In this document: positions 12,071-22,559 of the stretch, in pieces
How positions within the stretch are numbered: position 1 is the first letter of the stretch
How the letters are laid out: each line of letters starts with the position of its first letter
Source of the DNA: Hanleya hanleyi
Taxonomy: Eukaryota; Mollusca; Polyplacophora; Lepidopleurida; Hanleyidae
DNA length: 64,000 bases
Assembly: GCA_036873755.1 (NCBI GenBank)
Contig: JAVTVY010033875.1
Coordinates: 62,001-126,000 of the forward strand
Reading direction: 5' to 3'
The notes under the pieces: generated by a model
Database searches by the model: none
The model's input: only the letters and a program-made list of their open reading frames with translations
Told to the model about the DNA's origin: nothing
Translations under genes and position numbers: made by a program

Positions 12071-13175
12071 GGTGGCAAATTCTCATTATGTTTTTTTGGA
12101 AGCCCTATATCCATAGATAATAAAAAACTTTGAAAGCAGTCCGGGACTCACAGCTTAATGGTAGTAATCGCCTCTTAAATATGGACACCCGAGTCCAATC
12201 TGAGGGACCAGATTTGGGGGTAGGGGAAATATAAAGTTAAATAACTTTGCACGTAATGGTGATATAGTGACATTTGGCCACTCGAAATGTTGGTAATCAG
12301 ATCCTCTATATTTTGGCATCTCTTATGTGCTAATATGTCAAGTATGTAGGTCACCAGAGGTCAAAAGGTCACGAAATCTGAACCCTGAATAAAACGTGAC
12401 AACCTGTAGGAAAACTCCCTGCAGATACCATACCAATGTGATTTTCTTAACGTAAATGGGTTCAAATGGAAGCCAAGAAGTACCCAAGTCTATAATAAGT
12501 CGAAACAAGTGCAGTTTATTATTATTTAGACTATGGCACAGAACTGTTTTTGAAGTATTTTCAAAATGGTCTTTTTCTTGCGCTAAAAACAGGCAAAATT
12601 GTATGAAGTTGGACAGCTTGAAATTAGTTGCATATTTTGAGAAATAACTACTCCAAATGCTAATGGCCATGTCTTAGGTCTATTCAGGGATTAGTTAAGC
12701 TACATTTCGAGGTAATTAGGTCACCAGAGGTCAAGGTCAAAGATTGCCAATTATTAATTTTCTACATTTTTACTTGGGAATTTCATATTACAATGTATTT
12801 ACATTGCAACAAGTTTCTAGTATAGAGCATCAGAGACATCGCTGGTGCACCCTGTACCGTATAGCCCGTAGGGCATAGGGTATACCAGGATGCAAGTGCA
12901 CCAGGTATGGTGTCCGCAGGGGTCAAAGGTCAATCGTCCTCTAAATCCCCTTTATTGCTTGTTAAGGCGCTGAGACGGGCGTTAAGGCGTAACGATAGGG
13001 CGTTAAGGCGTTGAGACAGGCGTAACGACGGGCGTTGACGGCATCACTGCATTTCGATATATTGGTGGCAATTCCATGAAAATCAGAGCTTCTGAGCTAG
13101 TTCACCAGGGCGTTGAAGCGTTAAGCTAAGCGTTGATGAGCCTTACTGTCTATAAATGCAAGCGTATTCACAAAT
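12071..13175 (+). repeat. 1.1 kb leader, copy 1 (without gene)
   Basis: Runs from GGTGGCAAATTCTCATTATG to the TATA-containing end TGTCTATAAATGCAAGCG (TATAAA at 13151-13156). It is about 90% similar to 13183-14250. It contains a small stem (TATAGCCCGTAGGGCATA) near 12860, AGGTCACCAGAGGTCA words, and a degenerate roughly 20-bp minisatellite built on GCGTTAAGGCGT (about 12955-13140). The copy stops just after the TATA box, where copies 2 and 3 continue into the gene. Confidence 0.8.
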
Positions 13176-13182
13176 CCACTGG

Positions 13183-14281
13183 GCTGGCAAAATCTCGTTA
13201 TGTTTTTTTGGAAGTCCTATATCCATAGATGTAAAAAAAACTTTGAAAGCAATCCGGGACTCGCAGCTTAAAGGTAGTAATCACCTCTTAAAGATGGACA
13301 CCGGAATTCAATCTGAGAGACTAGATTTTGGGGTAGGGAAATATAAAGTTGAATAACTTTGCAAGTGATGGTGATATAGTGACATTTGGCCACTCGAAAT
13401 GTTGGTAATCTGATCCTCTATATGCTGGTTATATGCTAATATACCAATTATGTAGGTCACCAGAGGTCAAAGGTCACGAAATCTGACCCCTGTCTAAAAC
13501 GTGACCACCTGTAGGAAAACTCGCCGCAGATACCATACCAATGGGACTTTCTTAATCTCAATGGGTTCAAATGGAAGCCAAGAAGTATCCAAGTCTATAA
13601 CAAGTCTAAACAAGTGGAGTTTATTATTATTGAGACTGTGGCACAGAACTGTTTTTGACGCATTTTCAAAAATGGTCTTTTTATTGCGCTAAAAACAGGC
13701 AAAATTGTATGAAGTTGGACAGCTTGAAATTAGTTGCATATTTTGACAAATAACTACTCGAAATGCTAATGGTCATGTCTTAGGTCTATTCAGGGATTAG
13801 TTAAGCTACATTTCGAGGTAATTAGGTCACCAGAGGTCAAGATCAAAGATTGTCAATTATTAATTTTCTACATTTTTCCTTGGGACATCCATATTACGAT
13901 GTATTTACATTGCAACCAGTTTCAAGTATAGAGCACCCGAGCCATCGCTGGTGCACCCTGTACCCTATAGCCCGTAGGGCATAGGGTACACCAGGATGCG
14001 AGTCCACAGGGGTCAAAGGTCAATCTTCCTCAAAATCCCCTTTATCGCTCGTTAAGGCGCTGAGACGAGAGTTAAGGCGTAAAGATAGGGCTTTAAGGCA
14101 TTGAGACGGGTGTTGACGGCGTCACTGCATTTCGATGCATTGGTGGCAATTCCATGAAAATCAGAACTTCTGAGCTAGTTCACCAGGGCGTTGAAGCGTT
14201 AAGCTAAGCGTTGATGAGCGTTACTGTCTATAAATGCAAGCGTATTCCCAAAACACGCACAGTTGACGTTCAACCGTCAAC
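13183..14281 (+). repeat. 1.1 kb leader, copy 2 (upstream of gene copy 1)
   Basis: Collinear with copies 1 and 3. It ends in a TATA box 53 bp before the ATG of the gene at 14282. The GTTAAGGCG minisatellite (about 14045-14130) and the ATAGCCCGTAGGGCATAGGG stem (about 13967) are retained. The leader has no long open frame, so its size probably reflects promoter or element structure rather than protein. Confidence 0.8.
14229..14234 (+). promoter_or_regulatory. TATA box before zinc-finger gene copy 1
   Basis: TATAAA lies 53 bp upstream of the first ATG. The same box at the same spacing occurs before copy 2 (16086-16092, minus strand), and the box also occurs at the end of leader copy 1 (13151-13156). 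Conservation across all three copies supports a functional core promoter in the ancestor. Confidence 0.6.
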
Positions 14282-14882
14282 ATGGCTTATACTTGCTCTT
14301 AAGTGCGAACGATACGATATGATGCGACACGAGAAAAATATACATGTGATTGAAGATTCCGAGGCACAAGAACCAGATACAGAGACTGATGAGAGTCCAT
14401 CGACTGATACCGAAGCAGAGATTGCTGAGAGTCTATCCACTGATACCGAAACAGAGATTGCTGAGAGTCTATCTAGTGATACGGAGAGCTTGACCTCAGA
14501 TAGTCAGCGTACGTCCGAGGAAAGTGAGGCAGAACGTACCTTCTGGGATCGTATTGTGAGAGCAGCTATCAATACTCACGCTGCAGCAAAGATGGACGCC
14601 GGACAGGATAACTTGCAACAGCCAATGCACCCCGGCATCAGGAAAACAGCCATGACGATCTATGAACAGTATACCTTACTATCGCTTGAAATGAAAGGCG
14701 ACCCCACGCACAGGTCCATCATGAAAGCCAAGCGTCACTTGGAAGAGGATATGGGGCTACCACCCACCGAGGCCCTGAAAAATGCGATCAGGATGCACAA
14801 ACAACTCTTTCAGGACATGCTGCCTCAGTGGTATCCTGAAATGCCCGACGATAGGCTGATGGGGTCAAAATGGTCCAAATGA
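14282..14882 (+). pseudogene. Unrecognised zinc-finger / acidic-repeat protein gene, copy 1 (broken near its start)
   Basis: From ATG 14282 the frame reads MAYTCS and then hits a stop caused by one extra T. The downstream frame resumes with KCER, lacks about 15 bp compared with copy 2, and continues YDMMRHEKNIH to a stop at 14880-14882. The intact ancestor would carry one C2H2-type finger (C-x2-C, about 12 residues, H-x4-H), then three 12-residue acidic repeats of the type ESLSTDTETEIA, then a conserved roughly 100-residue C-terminal part (HPGIRKTAMTIYEQYTLL, LEEDMGLPPTEAL, LFQDMLPQWYPE). I do not recognise that C-terminal part. The finger suggests nucleic-acid binding; the acidic repeats look like a disordered linker. 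A continuous open frame from 14211 exists only because the frameshift joins leader sequence to the coding part. Confidence 0.65.
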
Positions 14883-15474
14883 ACTCCCAGAGTGAGTGAG
14901 TGAGTGAATGAGGCATGTTCAACGCCTGTCATTACGCATGGACGCACTAACGATGGTGAATGAGTGAGTGGGTGAGTTTACGAGTAGTAGCCAAAGTGGA
15001 CATTTTGTGGAGTTTGAAGGAAGGTGTTTGGGGTAGAAATGGATCATTCTGGGTCCGAATGCGCCGTTTGAAGTGGCATCTTGTAGCAACACCCGCCAAC
15101 GCCAAGCTCAATTCAAAAGCTCTGATTTTCATGGAATTGTCACTAATTCATTGGAAAAGCAGTGACTCATAACGCCTTAACGCCCTAGCATAACACCTTG
15201 ATGCCATGCTATAGACGGGAGAGAGAACAACAACAACAACAAGGATGACAGATGAGAGAGCAACAACAACAACAACTTATTCTCCCCAATGTTTATTCTC
15301 CCCAATGTTACATCATACCCATGCTGGGGGAGCCGCGTTGGGCATGTTTACAATTCAAGAAGACTCTTATCCGATCAGAGGCCGCCATTTGGCGCTGCAA
15401 CTGTCATATTCTCGGCTGCTCTTGTCCAATCATAAGCCGTTCTTGGAGAAAGTTCCATCTTTGCTCGGTGTGAC
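14883..15474. other. Centre of the inverted cluster: partial leader and simple repeats
   Basis: Holds (GAGT)n-like repeats at 14889-14911 and 14960-14978. A partial inverted leader piece at about 15102-15210 carries AAGCTCTGATTTTCATGGAA and the ACGCCTTAACGCC minisatellite, ending at CTATAGACGGG. (CAA)n microsatellites follow at 15227-15242 and 15262-15277. Overlapping open frames at 15245-15478 show no domain. Confidence 0.6.
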
Positions 15475-16039
15475 CTAAGCATCATCGGGCAGTTCAGGAT
15501 ACCACTGAGGCAGCATGTCCTGAAAGAGTTGTTTGCGCATTCTGATCGCATTTTCCAGGGCCTCGGTGGGTGGTAGCCCCATATCCTCTTCCAAGTGCTG
15601 CTTGGTCTCCATGATGGACCTGTGCATGGGGTCGCCCTTCATTTCAAGCGGTAGTAAAGTATACTCTTCATAAATCGCCATGGCTGTTCTCTTGATGCAG
15701 GGGCGCATTTGGGTGTATGCCTGTTGTAAGTTAATCCTGTCCGGCGTCCTCGATTGCTGCGGCGTGAATATTGATAGATGCTCTCACAATACTATCCCAG
15801 AAGGTAGGTACTGCCTCACTTTCCTCGGATGTAGGCTGACTATCTGAGGTCAAGCTCTCCGTATCACTAGATAGAATCTCAGCAATCTCTGTTTCGGTAT
15901 CAGTCGATGGACTCTCATCAGTCTCTGTATCGGCTTCTTGTGCCTCGGGGTCTTCAATCCCATGTATATTTTTCTCGTGTCGCATAATATCTTAACGTGT
16001 GGTGAACGTGCGTTCGCACTTAGAGCAAGTATAAGCCAT
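15475..16039 (-). pseudogene. Unrecognised zinc-finger / acidic-repeat protein gene, copy 2 (inverted, broken)
   Basis: Minus-strand copy of the gene at 14282. From ATG (16039-16037) it reads MAYTCSKCERTFTTR, then a TAA in place of a Tyr codon, then DIMRHEKNIHG. This shows the full C2H2 spacing that copy 1 has lost. It has two acidic repeats instead of three. After GQD a second stop and a frameshift occur. The remaining frame carries KRTAMAIYEEYTLL, LEEDMGLPPTEAL and LFQDMLPQWYPELPDD and ends at 15475. The two copies have different lesions, so they decayed independently after duplication. The family is not recognised. Confidence 0.65.
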
Positions 16040-17180
16040 GTTGATGGATGAATGTCGACTGTGCGTGTTTTGGTAATAACCTTGCTTTTATAGACGGTAA
16101 CGCTCATCAACGCTTAGCTTAACGCTTCAACACCCTGGTGAACTAGCTCAGAAGCTCTGATTTTCATGGAATTGCAACCAATACATCGAAATGCAGTGAC
16201 GGCCGTCAAAGCCCGTCGTTACGACTTAACACCCGTCTCAACGCCTAACGCCCTATTTTTACGCCTTAACGCCCCTTTACGAGTGATAAAGGGGATTTGG
16301 AGGACGAGTGACCTTTGACCCCTGTGGACACCCATACCTGGTGCACTCGCACTCTGGTTTACCCTATGCCCTACGGGCTATACAGTACAGGGTGCACCAG
16401 CGATGTTTCTGATGCTCTATACTTGAAACTAGTTGCAATGTAAATACCTTGTAATATGAAAGTCCCAAGTAAAAATGTAGAAATTTAATAATTGGCAATC
16501 TTTGACCTTGACCTCTGGTGACCTAATTACCTCGAAATGTAGCTTAACTAATCCCTGAATAGACCTGAGACATGACCATCAGCATTTGGAGTAGTTATTT
16601 GTCAAAATATGCAACTAATTTCAAGCTGTCCAACTTCATACTATTTTACCTGTTTTTAGCGCAATAAAAAGACCATTTTTGAAAATGTGTCAAAAACAGT
16701 TCTGTGCCACAGTCTAAATAATGATGAACTGCACTGGTTTAGACTTATTATAGACTTTGGTACTTCTTGGCTTCCATTTGAACCCATTTAGGTTCAGAAA
16801 GTCCCACTGGTATGGTATCTGCAGCGAGTTTTCCTGCAGGTTGTCACATTTTAGACAGGGCTCAGATTTCGTGACCTTTTGACCTCTGGTGACCTACATA
16901 ATTGACATATTAGCATATAACAGATACCAACATATAGAGGATCAGATTACCAACATTTCGAGTGGCCGAATGTCACTATATCACCATTATTTGCAAAGAT
17001 ATTCAACTTTATATTTCCCCTACCCCCGAATCTGGTCCCTCAGATTGGACTCGGGTGTCCATCTTTAAGAAGTGATTACTACCACTAAGCTGTGTGTCGC
17101 GGATTGCTTTCAAAGTTTTTTTTCATCTCAGGATATAGGACTTTCAAAAAAACATAATGAGAATTTGCCACCCCAGGTGG
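16040..17180 (-). repeat. 1.1 kb leader, copy 3 (upstream of gene copy 2)
   Basis: Reverse complement of the leaders at 12071 and 13183, from the TATA-proximal end (16086-16092) out to CATAATGAGAATTTGCCACC near 17170. It contains the inverted minisatellite (AACGCCTTAACGCCC type, about 16200-16290) and the ATGCCCTACGGGCTATA stem near 16365. Confidence 0.8.
16086..16092 (-). promoter_or_regulatory. TATA box before zinc-finger gene copy 2
   Basis: TATAAAA on the minus strand, about 50 bp before the ATG at 16039. The position matches the box before copy 1. Confidence 0.55.
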
Positions 17181-17226
17181 TACCAATTGATGAAATTTTG
17201 GGGTCTGGCTCATGGACTATAAGCGG

Positions 17227-18268
17227 CATTAGATACAAATCTAGAGAGCTATGATGGAAATGCTCTGACAACTCGTGTATTTTGGTAATTCGTGAACTGT
17301 GTCGCTGTGACCACTCGTACACTGGGGATTGGTGAGCTGTATCGTCATCAGATGAAAATGACGGCATTTAACACAAAAGACTAGTGTGTAAGGCCCGATG
17401 TCGACTCAGCATCAACTTCCCACAAGTCTTAGAATATACTGTATATGTATTAGCGGAATTGCATTGTCAGATCACGCATATTTCCCATGAGTATTACGTA
17501 AGATGGTCATCCAGGCGCCATCGTCCAAAGTCCTACTCGTGCACAGGGCGACGAGCTGCCTTGACCGAGAACTTACCATGAGCGCCCCCTTGCGCATACG
17601 CACTGCCTTAACTTTGGGATTCTGTTTGTGACGTTGACCAGAAGCTCTGGCTTTATCTGACAGGAGTCCGTAGCGGCATATCTCTTCGTTAGTGTTTACC
17701 TTTATCCAAACCAAAAAAGCTATATGCGAGTGTATCATTGCCAAGAAGAAATACCCGGATTGCTAGCTATACTCAATAAGACACGAGTATATTAACATTT
17801 GAATTTTACAAAGAAAAAGAACCGAATAAGCAAGCAAACGTTTGCTATTAATTTCAAATGCAATTATATCTGATATACAACAGAAGATTGAGAAAAAGCT
17901 GAAGTGCAGGTCGGGTTTAGCCAGGGGGCTTTGAAATCGGGTGCCCCAATTTTCTCGGCACAAAGCTATGTGAATGCTGGAATTTGTATGTCCACTTCAA
18001 ACTTCCCGCCTCCATTTTCATCCAATGATATCACTTTTTTTTAAGAACATCTGATAAGTCTCAATAACCACTACTTGACCTGTTTGGCATACCAAGAAAA
18101 CTGTGACATCATACCTATATCGTTCATGAGATTCGGTATCTATATGTTGTTTGTCAGTTCATTTCTCTGTCATCTGTATGGTTTATCAACGGCTCTGTGT
18201 AAGTAATCAGTCAATTGGAATGAGTGCGGGCACCACATCAATAGTCTACATCGTCTATTAGTTTCCAG
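17227..18268. other. No gene recognised
   Basis: Open frames at 17384-17581 (+) and 17472-17744 (-) overlap each other and show no domain or splice context. Confidence 0.4.
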
Positions 18269-18330
18269 GATTATGAACCCGGAAATTCTTTAATAGACAA
18301 CGGCTGAATATTAAATGACGGATTAGACGC
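18269..18330 (-). repeat. Short conserved motif (CAGCCGTCGTCCATTAAAG family), copy 1
   Basis: The minus strand carries GCGTCTAATCCGTCATT, ATTCAGCCGTTGTCTATTA and AAGAATTTCCGGGTTCATAA. The same roughly 60-70 bp block recurs at 26500, 40840, 47241 and 57961. The match to the 26500 copy continues outwards through GGATACAA. Confidence 0.75.
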
Positions 18331-19850
18331 TTGTATCCAGTACATTCCGTAAATGTCAAATTGTCAACCCACTGTAGTCTAGTACTTATTCCTTCCATCT
18401 AATACGTTCCATTCTTCACCTCCACCCCTGTCCACGTCAGACATTCTACAATTTCGCGACGGGTGTATTTACATTCGCTGTCAAAGACTCTACTGTCTCC
18501 ATTGATTGGTGTGGCACCTACACGTAATTACAGATGAATATCAGGCATTATGAGGACCTGCTGACACTAACTAATTCGTGTGTGTACAACATAGTCAGAA
18601 TGTATGCAATCTAATTAAGCAGCAATTATTTCAAATATTGAAAGTCGTTATGCTGTTAATTATCCTGTCAATTATTCGGTGATGGGAGATGTTTGCATTA
18701 ACCGGCGTGAAACCTCTCAAAATAAATAACAGCCATAAAATTTAACTTATTGTCCTCAAATCATATGTGATGGTTTTTTGATCAAATCATAACTCACGAA
18801 TCACACTCGCAGTCATGCAATTAAACGTAACATTAAAAGAGAGGTGGGAAACGATGTCAACGTACTGACAAGAAGTCATATGACCTCACAGACAAATATA
18901 TTGACTGCATATTTCTGAAAAAGCATCACAAGAAGAAAAGGCGATCCCTGGCACGCGCTTGTTGTTACTAGTCACGTGTATGACATGACTGCACGGTCCC
19001 TAGCATCGGCTTGAGCGGTATTAGATAAAAATATTTTAGAGCGCTGATGTAATAGGACTATCAAGTCACCTGCTGGAAAATTATGAACTGTCTAACAACC
19101 ACATAAAAAACAACGGGTCAAACGAGGGAGTATTTATAGAATGCTAGTTCGTATTCAGAACAAATGCTTGGGAGACCTGACGCTTGCCAAGCGCTTCATT
19201 CTCCACCATGTTAACAAGTCACAAAACTACAATGATCGTAATGATTTATACAGAGGGCACGCCTATAGCAGAATCTCACCATATGCAGGCTACAATTAAA
19301 ATTTATATTAAAAAAAGGGGAGGAGGGGGTGGGGGGGGGTGGGGGGCGGTAATGTGACACTAAAGGTTCTTTTACTCATATGGTGAGAGCCAGTAATTAG
19401 AGGTGAAGTTTCAAATTATTTTGTCGACTCTTTCAGCAGCTTATTAAGAGAATGATATGTTTCAATTAAATGTGGCTACAGTCTCTATAGAGAAATGTAG
19501 TGACATTTACAAAATGTCACCGATAAAACATTTCATGATAGCTTACTGAACTAGTACCGAGTACCAGACGCATTGAACGCTTAAAGAGGCTCTCGAGTCT
19601 GGCCATATCCATTTGACAGCTGTTAAACAGTAATCTAAGTGAGGTAGACCAAAGCTGTTAAAAGTGACGTCTCGCACGGTAAGGTACAAATGCCTTGATT
19701 CGGGACAACAGATACCGTTTGCTCTTCGCCTTTTTATTTACACTCTCTGCATGTAAGGACCAAGATATATTATTTTGTATGCATATACCAAGCAGCTTTT
19801 CCTCGGTTACATTTTGAACTTTAGCTTGTCCTAAATTGATATTAAGTTAG
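18331..19850. other. No gene recognised; one long G tract
   Basis: No coding signal. At 19317-19349 the plus strand has four or more G runs of 4-9 bases separated by one or two bases, which can form a G-quadruplex. The rest is AT-rich unique sequence. Confidence 0.5.
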
Positions 19851-20351
19851 TATTTTCTATCGGTGTCCTTTATGGACAAGTAATCACGAGCATACATTAT
19901 GTTTTCTCAGTGTTCATGCACATTTTGTTGTTGGCGTACCAATTGTCAGTGTTGATGACGTCCCCGTTTAATTTGACTTCCACCCCGAGAATGGATTTTG
20001 CGGTAGTATGTAGAGCGCTGTCGTCGGCGAACAAGTCCATATCACAAGATTTAGCGAGTAATGGCATATCATTTATATACAATAAGAACAACAATGACCC
20101 TAACATAGAACATTGTGGCACATCAACCGTACAATCGACTACTCCGGAGAAACATCATTTGAAAGACACACACTGTTTGCGAAATTGTAAATATGATTCT
20201 AAAAAACGAATAGCATCGACGTTTAGTCCATATATTTGCAGTTTGTTTTAGTAAGATGTTATGGTTGACCAGGCCAAAGGCTTTTCGCAGGTCAATAAAG
20301 ACAGCCACTGTCAGCTGACAAAGGTCAATTCGATAACTCCAGGAATCTATC

Positions 20352-20800
20352 AGTGCTGTAAGGGCGCATTTGCGTACACTTCGCCATCCATAAGATGGCT
20401 TGCGAATCGTGTGTCTCCATTACTGCGGAGCGATATCCGGCACTTTACCGGATTCAGTGCGGTCGGGATCCGGCAGAGAACTCTGATAAATTACAGGTTT
20501 TTCATACCACTTCTGAAACATATATTGCCTGAGCTTACAAGAGATACAGATATGAATAACTTCTGTATCATACAAGAGGTGTTGTAGGTCTGTAATTTTA
20601 AAGAAGTAGAACAGCACATGACTCGAAAATGGCAGGTTACGTTGGGGTTACGTCGGTAGGTTTTACCTGATTGGCTGACAACATCACGTGGGGTTGTTTT
20701 CGGGGGAATCCCCGTTATAGTTGCCGAAAGTAGGCTAAGAATGGATACACACGAGCCCAGGGTCAGTCTTACCGCGTATAGATGACACAGATGGTTACAG
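20352..20800. other. Probable insertion inside the LINE reverse transcriptase
   Basis: In related reverse transcriptases about 20 residues separate the SCRTALTKL block from VAVFIDLRKAF. Here the LINE sequence stops soon after SCRTALTKL (near 20800) and picks up again at DSWSYRIDLCQLTVAVFIDL (near 20350). The 450 bp between has no similarity to a reverse transcriptase. I could not find clean terminal repeats. Confidence 0.5.
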
Positions 20801-21127
20801 TTTGGTAAGGGCGGTCCGGCATGAATGAAAGTTAGGAAAGTCGGACAGTCTCCCGTATAACATATTGTTATACTCCAAATAGCCACAGAGGTGACGGTGA
20901 ACATGTCTTTCTAACATTTCTGACAAAATAGGTAAGAAGCTCACGGGTCTGTAGTTTCCAAGGTCCTTCTTGCTACCCTTTTTATGCAGTGGTACCACTT
21001 TTACAAATTTCTACTAGGATGTGAACATTCCTGTCTCAATACGTCTATTGAGCACAGTAGTAAGCGACGGAGCAGTAATATCAGCTGACATCCTTAAAAA
21101 CTTTGCTGAAATTCCATCCGATCCAGT

Positions 21128-21257
21128 CACTGCGTGAATGGATCAAGTTTCCAATTCCGGAAACTTGCCGGAAACCTATTGAAAACTGTATCGACACAGT
21201 TTCCAATAGGTTTCCGGTGAGTTTCCGGAATTGGAAACTTGATCCATTCACGCAGTG
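21128..21257. mobile_element. 130-bp CACTA-like hairpin MITE with 3-bp target duplication
   Basis: The element starts CACTGCGTGAATGGATCAAG and ends with its exact reverse complement. The whole is an almost perfect stem of about 60 bp per arm around an 8-bp loop (TATCGACA). AGT flanks both ends directly. Removing the element and one AGT rejoins the LINE codons for KATGSD. CACT ends plus a 3-bp duplication are the hallmarks of the CACTA/EnSpm superfamily. Confidence 0.82.
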
Positions 21258-22559
21258 AGTCGCTTTCTTTAAATCGAGAGCTTCAGTTGATTACGTACGT
21301 ATTCCACGAACATATACGGAATAGAAATCTGGGAAACAGGACTTTTCCTGTTCAGCACACATTCTGTTAATTTGTCAAGATATCTAGGACATTGCTGGTC
21401 ATCGTCCGTCACATACTGACGTACCACGGACGTAAACCAATCGTTAAACTGGTCAGCAATGCACTGTCGGGTATCGTAAGACTTTCTGTTCACCTCCAGG
21501 TAAGGGGGTGACCCACTGTGTTATTTTGATGGTGCTAACTCCTGTAAATGCTTCCAGAAAGTTTGTATGGCGTGACCTCCTTGGTCTAAGACTTTCTGAT
21601 AGTTTGACCGTTTTCAGTGATATATTAGGCTGGTCACTTTATTTCGCCAATATTTGAACATTTCAAATTGTTCTTTTTGTCAGTTCGATAACCGTTTGGC
21701 ATGACCTCAGTAATTTTGTCATCCCACCAGTCCGGTCGTTGATTCAGTGATACTCCACGGTTCAGACTGGAGATCCTGAAGAAAGTTATCCTCCTCAAAG
21801 TTTTTAAAACACATGCATTTGATTACTCCAGTTGGTTTCTGGCGCTGGACGGACAGCTTTCTCGTGCCGTATTCGGAAAATGGTCACTGATTGAGTAATT
21901 AATTCCAGAACTCTTGAGTTATGTTTTCAGGATCACTCACAAATACATGTATATGGCCAATTAAAGTTGCACTATGTCTTACTGTACGAGTTGGTGAGTT
22001 GAGTTAAATCATAATCGTTTTCCATTCGGTCTATCCACAACTTTGTTGTTGATGGAGTTGAATCATTCAAGTCCACTTTGCACAGAGTAGTTTGAAATGA
22101 AACACACCTTTCATATAAATCACGATCAGGCGGTCTGTTTACCATTAATATTATGACTGGTTTGGATTTTACGTTCATAACTTCAACAACAATCATTTCA
22201 ATGCAGTCCGGTTCTAAATCGTCTCGCCGTTTGTAATCTATGTTATCTTTCAGATACACTCCTCCTCCTCGATGCTTTTGGCAGTTCATTTCACGGCAAT
22301 CACGTTTTTCAGGGGCGTAGCCATATATATGAATACTTTTCTCATCAAAATGATCGTTCAGCCAGGTCTCAGTCAGGCCAAGAATAGAAATCTTGTTTTT
22401 TCCTTGAAAACAGCACTTCGTTCAATTCGTCTAATTTGCTTGGAATTGATCGTATGTTCAGGCACAGTTTTCAGGTCACTATTGTACAATTCTGAGAATG
22501 GTTTGTATGAGCATGCTAATTGGCTTTTGTCCGTAGGCTGACCATTGTCTGTAACCTTT

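Larger units (their letters stand above)
12029..17222. mobile_element. 5.2 kb cluster with outer inverted repeats and two gene copies in opposite orientation
   Basis: The outer ends are inverted copies. On the left TAGTCCATGAGCCAGACC is followed by GGTACCACCTGGGGTGGC; the reverse complement of 17172-17222 gives the same two blocks. Inside, in order, are leader copy 1 (+), leader copy 2 plus gene copy 1 (+), a roughly 600-bp centre with a partial inverted leader, and gene copy 2 plus leader copy 3 (-). The arrangement suggests a repeat unit of leader plus gene that duplicated in tandem and as an inverted copy, or several insertions of one element. No transposase, reverse transcriptase or flanking target duplication could be confirmed. 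Confidence 0.7.
19897..22420 (-). pseudogene. Decayed LINE (CR1/Jockey-like) with endonuclease and reverse transcriptase remnants
   Basis: Read on the minus strand, 5' to 3'. About 22420-21972 encodes an APE-type endonuclease remnant, with LGLTETWLNDHFDEKS followed by RGGGVYLKDNIDY. From 21490 come KATGSDGISAK-type residues (split by the hairpin at 21128-21257). At 20998-20795 lies VPLHKKGSKKDLGNYRPVS with SCRTALTKL. At 20308-20250 lies VFIDLRKAFGLVNHNILL, and at 20121-19897 GSLLFLLYINDMP and LFADDSAL (catalytic FADD). These are the reverse-transcriptase motifs of non-LTR retrotransposons. Frame changes, stops and two insertions (20352-20800 and 21128-21257) show it is dead. The clade assignment is by general pattern only. 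Confidence 0.85.

Noticed and set aside
12120..12200. tRNA-like words (CAGCTTAATGGTAGT and ACCCGAGTCCAATC) in the leader copies
   Set aside because: They resemble A and B boxes only loosely, and no cloverleaf could be drawn. A tRNA-derived SINE is possible but unsupported.
14211..14281. Extending the zinc-finger gene upstream to 14211 as one 223-residue protein
   Set aside because: That frame exists only because of an inserted base. Copy 2 shows the true start at the ATG after the TATA box, with the Cys-x2-Cys finger.
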